This document shows positions 12,572 to 17,254 of a DNA stretch of 17,254 bases, one piece after another. Each line of letters starts with the position of its first letter. Positions within the stretch are counted from its first letter, which is position 1. This DNA is from DASQWC01 sp035640475. GTDB taxonomy: Bacteria > Actinomycetota > JAICYB01. Below the pieces are notes generated by a model, which ran no database searches, was not told the origin of the DNA, and saw nothing but the letters and a program-made list of their open reading frames with translations. The DNA lies in assembly GCA_035640475.1 (NCBI GenBank), contig DASQWC010000050.1, positions 1-17,254 on the forward strand, written 5' to 3'. The position numbers were made by a program, and so were the translations under genes.

Positions 12572-14275
12572 GTGCGTCCGATCCTCAGCAGATTCGACTT
12601 CCGGCTTGACCTGAGGCGTCCGCTGCATGCGGTGGTCGCCGTCATCGGCGTGATCGCCATCGTCTCGGCCGGGGTGTACGCGGCGCAGGGCCCGACGACG
12701 AAGCATCGCAAGGCAGCCGTCGCGCAAACACCCTCGTGGACGCTGGAAGCCGACCCCGGCCCGGCCGTGGTGACCGCGGCGCCCAAGGCCGTCACAAAGG
12801 CGCAATCCGACCATGTCGTGAAACCGGCCGACGAGGTCGTCACTTCGGAAGAGTTGCGGGTCGCGAACAGCTCGCCCTGCCCGTCGACGCCGCGTCACAT
12901 CGTCAACGTCCGCGATTTCGGAGCTCAGGGTGACGGCACCGTGGACGACACGAAAGCGATCCAACGAGCGGTCAACGCGGTCGCCGTGAGTGGGGGCCGA
13001 GTGGTCTTTCCGTCGGGTGTGTACCGCGCCTACGGCGTTCGGCAGGACTCGTGCGTTGAGTTCCGCGGCCAACAAGGCGCGACGCTGATACACCCGGACG
13101 GACTGTCACCCGGACACGTCGTCCGGAGTCGCGTGCAATCGACGACCGGAACGATCCGACGCAACTCGCGCGTGCTGACCGTGGCCAGCACAAAAGGCTT
13201 CAGGCCGGGTGTGCTCGTAGCGATTCGCGGGGCGGGCGGCCGGTCGCGCGTGCAGCGAAACGAATTGTCCGCGGACCTGCCTCCTTACGTGACATCGATC
13301 TCGGTGCGCGATGCAAAGGGATTGAATCCGCACTGGCGGAATTACCTCGTGATCGACAATGAGATCGTTTCGTACAACGGAATAAGCGGCAACACGCTTC
13401 GAAACGTCGAGCGCGGCTTGTTCGGAACGAAGCAAGCCCTGCACCGAGCAGGGAGCATCGCCGCGCAGGCCCAACGGATGTACGCGGTCGTCGTCCGCGT
13501 GTCCGGCAACAAGGTCACGCTGGACAAGCCGAGCTGGGCATCCGTGCGCGGCGTTGAAGTCGACATCGGCTCGATCGGCATGTCGGTGATTGGACTGACG
13601 GTGGACGGACGGCGTCAGTCGCCGGCGCCGATCGAGACCAATCCGTTCCCGCTGAAGTACGAGCTCGCCCGGTGGGTCACGGTGCGCGACTCGACGCTTC
13701 GCAATGGGGACCACGGCGGCATCTCTCTCGATATGGGCACACGGGACAGCCGAATCGAGAACAACGTTCTCGCGGACAACGGAAATACCGGCAAGAAGCT
13801 CGGCGCCGCGATCTGGCTCTACCGCGGGGCCACGAACAACCTCGTCCGACAAAACGCCATTACGGGACGAACATGGGCCGGCATCACCATCGACGATCGA
13901 TCGATCGACTCGACGGAGTGGGACGCGAACTCCACGGACAACACGATCGCGGAGAACCGGATCGATATCGCCTTTCAACCATCCGTGCGGAGCGCAGGCG
14001 TTTTCGTGACCGGAACGAGCCGAAACCGTGTGCTCCGGAACATCATCAGCAACGCCCGCACCGGCGTCCTCGTTGCGAGGAGCGTGCAGGGCACCATCGT
14101 GAGCGCGACGATTCTCAACACCGTCCGAGACAACACATTGATCTCGAACAAGGCCGGGATCATCGTGTCGGGGTCCGATAACGAATTCGTCGGAAACCTC
14201 ATTCGGCATGCGGAGACGCCCGTGCTGGATTCCGGACAACGCAACCGCTTCGTCGACAACACCGTCGAGGCCTAG
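12572..14275 (+). CDS. Pectate-lyase-fold (parallel beta-helix) protein with N-terminal membrane anchor
   Basis: 567 residues from a GTG at 12572. A single hydrophobic helix at 20-38 after a basic start acts as a signal anchor or uncleaved signal. A low-complexity linker rich in Ala, Val and Lys spans 40-100. The pectate-lyase superfamily opening motif VNVRDFGAQGDGTVDDTKAIQRAVNA is at 111-136. Residues about 190-305 form an inserted beta-rich segment. Right-handed beta-helix rungs follow from about 325 to the end, with the repeated pattern of short strands and Asn-rich turns (RIENNVLADNGN, NLVRQNAITG, NRVLRNIISNARTG, NTLISNKAG, NEFVGNLIRH). Members include polysaccharide lyases, epimerases and glycan-binding proteins. 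A lyase or uronate epimerase acting on the polymer of this locus would fit, but no catalytic residues can be assigned. It lies 82 nt after the terminated sigma unit, so probably has its own promoter (TACGTT at 12542). Confidence 0.85.
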   Translation: MRPILSRFDFRLDLRRPLHAVVAVIGVIAIVSAGVYAAQGPTTKHRKAAVAQTPSWTLEADPGPAVVTAAPKAVTKAQSDHVVKPADEVVTSEELRVANSSPCPSTPRHIVNVRDFGAQGDGTVDDTKAIQRAVNAVAVSGGRVVFPSGVYRAYGVRQDSCVEFRGQQGATLIHPDGLSPGHVVRSRVQSTTGTIRRNSRVLTVASTKGFRPGVLVAIRGAGGRSRVQRNELSADLPPYVTSISVRDAKGLNPHWRNYLVIDNEIVSYNGISGNTLRNVERGLFGTKQALHRAGSIAAQAQRMYAVVVRVSGNKVTLDKPSWASVRGVEVDIGSIGMSVIGLTVDGRRQSPAPIETNPFPLKYELARWVTVRDSTLRNGDHGGISLDMGTRDSRIENNVLADNGNTGKKLGAAIWLYRGATNNLVRQNAITGRTWAGITIDDRSIDSTEWDANSTDNTIAENRIDIAFQPSVRSAGVFVTGTSRNRVLRNIISNARTGVLVARSVQGTIVSATILNTVRDNTLISNKAGIIVSGSDNEFVGNLIRHAETPVLDSGQRNRFVDNTVEA

Positions 14276-14279
14276 CACT

Positions 14280-14296
14280 CGCAGACGGCATCTGCG
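14280..14296. other. Small inverted repeat between beta-helix and sulfotransferase genes
   Basis: CGCAGA (14280-14285), loop CGGCA, TCTGCG (14291-14296) is a 6-bp stem 4 nt after the beta-helix stop. It has no T-run, so it may be a weak terminator or an upstream operator. Confidence 0.25.
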
Positions 14297-14313
14297 GCCG
14301 CGCCCGGCTCGCT

Positions 14314-14319
14314 TATTCT
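14314..14319 (+). promoter_or_regulatory. Candidate -10 box for a leaderless sulfotransferase mRNA
   Basis: TATTCT lies 8 nt before the ATG at 14328, and no ribosome binding site is seen. The matching -35 region is weak. Confidence 0.35.
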
Positions 14320-14327
14320 CGACCCGT

Positions 14328-15407
14328 ATGACCCCTAGGACGACCGATCCGATCTTCGTCGTCGGCTACATGCATTCGGGAACGACGATGATTCTGAATC
14401 TGCTCTCGAATCATCCCGACGTTTTCACGCCTCGGACCGAAACGAAGTTCTTCATGCACATGGGTATCGTGCACAAGCTGCTCGGCCCCATTCGAAGCGA
14501 TCAGGATCTCCGGCAAGCAACTGCGTTCTGCCGGTACGTGATCGAGCGCGGCTTCCCCATCGGCACCGAGGGGTCGCCCTGGCGAAGCTACAGCGAGTTC
14601 GACGCACCGGACGGCGTCCGAGCGCCGATCCGTCACGGTGAGCTCCTCCGCGCCGTCCTCGATGCCTACACGGCGCAAGCCGGCAAGATCCGCTGGGTCG
14701 AGAAGACGCCGACACATGTCTTCAACGTCGACGAGATCCTCGACGTCATCCCCGACGCGCGCTTCGTCGAGATCGTGCGCGACTGCCGGGACGTCCTTGC
14801 GTCGAAAAAGACGCGGCGCGCGGAAGTCTGGACCGATCGGAACCCGCCGGAGAAGCAGTACCGCCGCCATCTCGAAAAGGCCTACGACCCGGTCTGGGAC
14901 ACGCTTTCATGGCGTGCCGCCGTCCGGGCCGGACACCGAGCCTCCGTCACGTGGCCCCAGCGTTGGCTGCGAGTGCGTTACGAGGACGTCGTCGCGGAGC
15001 CCGAGGAGCTTGCCGCGCGTATCTGCGGCTTCGCGCAGTTGAGGTTTTCGCCGGACCTGCTCGATGTCACGCGCGGGAACCCGGCCGACATGCGGGCGAC
15101 CCGGGAAGGACGAGGCGTATCGGCATCCTCGGTCGACCGGTGGCAGACAACGCTCACCCTCGAGGAGGCCGGAGTGAGCGAGCGCATCGCGCGCCACGAG
15201 CTGTCATTGCTCGGCTACCCGCTCGACGACGGCGGCGCCTCGACCCCGAGGCTGCTCACCTACGTCGCTCGCCGGAGTGTTCCGGAGCTCGTGCTGCGCA
15301 TGTCCCGGCGCTTTCGCCTGGGGGGGGCACGGTACGCCCGCGATGTGCTCAAGGGGTACGCACACCGACTGCGCGCCCTGGTCGGCTCACGAGGCTCGAG
15401 CAGATGA
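14328..15407 (+). CDS. PAPS-dependent sulfotransferase
   Basis: 359 residues. It belongs to the P-loop-like sulfotransferase fold that moves sulfate from PAPS onto a hydroxyl or amine, usually on a sugar or lipid. The 5'-phosphosulfate loop is FVVGYMHSGTTMILNLLSNHP (10-30). The sequence WVEKTPTH (123-130) matches the conserved substrate-site block seen in this superfamily. The 3'-phosphate motif is ARFVEIVRDCRDVLASKK (144-161), with R151 and S159 expected to bind PAPS. WLRVRYEDVVAEPEELAARIC (213-233) is the typical downstream block. No transmembrane segment is seen, so it is cytosolic. The start at 14328 is chosen because the longer frame runs through the intergenic repeat. Its TGA overlaps the ATG of the next glycosyltransferase (ATGA), so the two are one operon. 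Sulfation of a glycolipid-linked or nascent chain is inferred from this neighbour. Confidence 0.9.
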   Translation: MTPRTTDPIFVVGYMHSGTTMILNLLSNHPDVFTPRTETKFFMHMGIVHKLLGPIRSDQDLRQATAFCRYVIERGFPIGTEGSPWRSYSEFDAPDGVRAPIRHGELLRAVLDAYTAQAGKIRWVEKTPTHVFNVDEILDVIPDARFVEIVRDCRDVLASKKTRRAEVWTDRNPPEKQYRRHLEKAYDPVWDTLSWRAAVRAGHRASVTWPQRWLRVRYEDVVAEPEELAARICGFAQLRFSPDLLDVTRGNPADMRATREGRGVSASSVDRWQTTLTLEEAGVSERIARHELSLLGYPLDDGGASTPRLLTYVARRSVPELVLRMSRRFRLGGARYARDVLKGYAHRLRALVGSRGSSR

Positions 15408-16450
15408 GAAATGCATCAGTGCCGTTCGTGACGGTCGTCGTGCCGTGCAGGAACGAGGCTCGTCATCTCGAGCGAAGCCTCGGCGCCCTTACGGACCAGG
15501 ACTACCCGGCAGACCGAATGGAGATCATCGTCGTCGACGGCTTGTCGGACGATGGATCGCCCGACATCGCGCGCCGGATCTTGAGCAATGCCCCGCAGTC
15601 GTGGGATCTCGTGCAGAACCCAGAACGCATCACTCCGACCGCATGGAACGTCGGGATCGAGCGGAGTCGCGGCGACGTGATCATCGTCGTCATCGCTCAC
15701 GCGGAGCTTGCGCACGACTACGTGCGCCAAGCCGTTGCGGCGCTCGAAGAGACCGGCGCCGATTGCGTCGGCGGCTCGATACGAACAGTCGGCGATGACA
15801 CCGGACTCGGCACCGGCATCGCCCTCGCGTTGAGCTCGATCTTTGGTGTGGGCGGCAGCACCTTCCGCACGCGAATCGGACACAGCGGGGCCGTCGACAC
15901 GGTTCCTTTCGGCGCGTACCGCCGCGATGCATTCGAGCGCTTCGGTTTGCTCGACCCAGAATTCGTCCGGAATCAGGACACGGAGATCAACTTCCGCATC
16001 ACGACAAACGGCGGCCGCATTTGGATGGACCGCCGGCTCACATCGGTCTATCACCCACGAAGCTCTCTGGCCGCCCTGTGGCGTCAGCACTTTCGAACCG
16101 GGGAATCGAAGGTGCAGCTCTTCCGCAAGTACGGAAGCCTGCCCGCGCTGCGCCACTACATTCCGGGCGCGTTCGTCGTCGCAGTCCTCGGATCGCTCGT
16201 CGCCGCCGTAGCTGCACGGGAGCCACTGGTGGCCCTCATCGTCCTCGGCCCGTACGCAGGAGCCCTCGTGGCATGCACGACGTGGATCGCGCGAAGACAC
16301 CTCGCTTCGTGGGCATGGGTTTTCGTGGCGCTGGTCACGCTGCACTTCTCCTACGGGCTGGGCTTTCTCGCCGGCGTCGGGAAGTATTTGCGGCCCGGAC
16401 GTCAGCGCGTCGTGGCTCGACCACCGACGCCGCGCAACGCTCGTCGATAG
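15404..16450 (+). CDS. Family 2 glycosyltransferase (ExoA-like) with C-terminal membrane helices
   Basis: 348 residues. The cytosolic GT-A domain begins VTVVVPCRNEARHLERSLGAL (9-29), with IIVVDGLSDDGS (41-52) as the nucleotide-binding Asp region. Usually an Asp-Ala-His or Asp-Gly-His triplet follows the IV(R)V strand; here it reads VIAHAE (96-101), so Ile stands where the metal-binding Asp is expected. The catalytic-base block FVRNQDTEINFR (187-198) is normal. Three hydrophobic helices (255-271, 275-294, 302-324) anchor it, as in ExoA-type enzymes that add sugars to a lipid-linked chain of an exopolysaccharide. It begins inside the sulfotransferase stop (ATGA). Its last 49 bp overlap the 3' end of the convergent GT4 gene. 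Donor and acceptor are not predictable. Confidence 0.88.
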   Translation: MRNASVPFVTVVVPCRNEARHLERSLGALTDQDYPADRMEIIVVDGLSDDGSPDIARRILSNAPQSWDLVQNPERITPTAWNVGIERSRGDVIIVVIAHAELAHDYVRQAVAALEETGADCVGGSIRTVGDDTGLGTGIALALSSIFGVGGSTFRTRIGHSGAVDTVPFGAYRRDAFERFGLLDPEFVRNQDTEINFRITTNGGRIWMDRRLTSVYHPRSSLAALWRQHFRTGESKVQLFRKYGSLPALRHYIPGAFVVAVLGSLVAAVAAREPLVALIVLGPYAGALVACTTWIARRHLASWAWVFVALVTLHFSYGLGFLAGVGKYLRPGRQRVVARPPTPRNARR

Positions 16451-17254
16451 ACGTCGACGATCTTCTCCGCCTGCCTGGACTGATCGAGGCGGTCGGTGAG
16501 GTCGATGCCGGGATCGATGCGTTTGCCGACGACCTCCGCGAGACTGCCGCTCAGCGCCTCAATGCTGTCTTGCGCCACGACGCAGCCGGGGACGTCACCG
16601 ATGGTCGCGCGGACGTCGCCGACGTCGACCGAGACGACGGGCAGCCGAACCGCCAGCGCTTCCTTGATCATCGTCGGGGCTCCTTCATGTCGCGAAGTCA
16701 GTAAGAGTGCGTCACACGCGCGCATGTGCGTGGCAACACCCGACGGCGGTAGGCCGGCGATCGTCACGAGCTCGGCCGGATGCGTCTCGGCGAGACGGTC
16801 GACGGCGCGCCGGGCTACGTCGTACCGCTTCACCGGAACCTCTGGTCGTCCGGCGAAGAGAACGAGCGTCTTGTCGGGGTCGAGGCCGAGCTCGGCCCGG
16901 GCTTGCTCGCGGGAACCGGGCCGAAAGACCTCGAGATCGACGGCCGTCGGGATCACGGTTGTGCTCACGTTCCGCGGGAGCCGGCGACCGAGCGACGACG
17001 ACACAACGATGACTTCATCGGCGAGCCGCGCCACCACCCGGCTCAGTCGACTCAGAATCGCTCCTCTGACGGTGTACGAGCCGCGCGGACCGACGATCCC
17101 TTCGACGTCGCTCCCGTACAGCGTGACGACGAGCGGGAGCCGGCTCGGGATCACGGCCAGGCCGGCCTGTCCGAAGTGCGCGTGAACAAGGTCGTAGGGC
17201 CCCTCGCGCAGCCGGCCGCGTACGAGGCGTCGAGCACGCAAGTAATTGGCGGGG
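16402..17254 (-). CDS. GT4 glycosyltransferase, N-terminus cut by window edge
   Basis: The frame is open through the right edge, so the gene starts outside the window; a TTG at 17241 is unlikely to be the real start, because the frame upstream of it reads on as ordinary coding sequence (PANYLRARR). About 283 residues are visible. The N-terminal half ends with YDLVHAHFGQAGLAVIP and LVVTLYGSDVEG, typical of GT-B fold donors and acceptors. The C-terminal half has VLFAGRPEVPVKRYDVARRAV (nucleotide-sugar site with Arg and Lys) and TSRHEGAPTMIKEALAVRLPV, the E-x7-E block of retaining GT4 enzymes. A cytosolic or membrane-associated enzyme that adds a hexose to the growing polymer is likely. It converges on the family 2 enzyme and overlaps its tail by 49 bp. 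Confidence 0.88.
   Translation of the reverse strand, partial: PANYLRARRLVRGRLREGPYDLVHAHFGQAGLAVIPSRLPLVVTLYGSDVEGIVGPRGSYTVRGAILSRLSRVVARLADEVIVVSSSLGRRLPRNVSTTVIPTAVDLEVFRPGSREQARAELGLDPDKTLVLFAGRPEVPVKRYDVARRAVDRLAETHPAELVTIAGLPPSGVATHMRACDALLLTSRHEGAPTMIKEALAVRLPVVSVDVGDVRATIGDVPGCVVAQDSIEALSGSLAEVVGKRIDPGIDLTDRLDQSRQAEKIVDVYRRALRGVGGRATTR

Noticed and set aside
13106..14278. 390-residue minus-strand ORF across the beta-helix gene
   Set aside because: It is a shadow frame of a gene with a clear pectate-lyase fold pattern.

Overview
The window is GC-rich bacterial DNA that reads like part of a chromosome from an actinobacterium or a close high-GC relative. The evidence is the codon use, GTG/TTG starts, several start codons lying 6-9 nt after a TANNNT-type -10 box (leaderless transcripts), and an LPxTG-type sorting signal. 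No rRNA, tRNA, CRISPR array or insertion sequence was seen, so the lineage cannot be fixed.

Layout. Positions 1-3265 (minus strand) hold a seven-bladed FG-GAP propeller protein, then two secreted or anchored Ig-like proteins, the last cut by the left edge. A UDP-sugar dehydrogenase (3414-4745, plus) is transcribed away from them. It converges on a polytopic MraY/WecA-type phospho-sugar transferase (4757-6061, minus). That gene is divergent from a small Pro/Thr-rich anchored protein (6209-6709, plus). A second minus-strand block runs from 10944 down to 6706: a Wzz/BY-kinase, an LPRTG protein overlapping its end, and a DUF4012 protein. A 376-nt structured intergenic region (10945-11320) follows. 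Next, on the plus strand, come a sigma factor carrying a transmembrane segment, a 56-codon secreted Cys-containing peptide, a pectate-lyase-fold beta-helix protein, a sulfotransferase and a family 2 glycosyltransferase. The right edge holds a partial GT4 glycosyltransferase on the minus strand.

How it fits together (inference from families): this is a surface or exopolysaccharide locus. The dehydrogenase supplies a uronic-acid nucleotide sugar. The MraY/WecA-like enzyme would load the first sugar phosphate on undecaprenyl phosphate. The GT2 and GT4 enzymes extend the chain, the sulfotransferase may sulfate it, and the Wzz/BY-kinase would control chain length or export. The beta-helix protein may bind or trim the polymer. 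The set of anchored Ig-like, LPRTG, DUF4012 and propeller proteins is probably its surface partner. Flippase and polymerase (Wzx/Wzy) are not in the window.

Most unusual points: a membrane-tethered sigma factor followed at once by a secreted two-cysteine peptide; a perfectly paired structured element in the intergenic region before it; related palindromic sites GTTGCYTCA..CAAC between the divergent genes at 6061 and 6209; an LPRTG protein with a long cytosolic tail; and a sulfotransferase in what looks like an actinobacterial polysaccharide locus.
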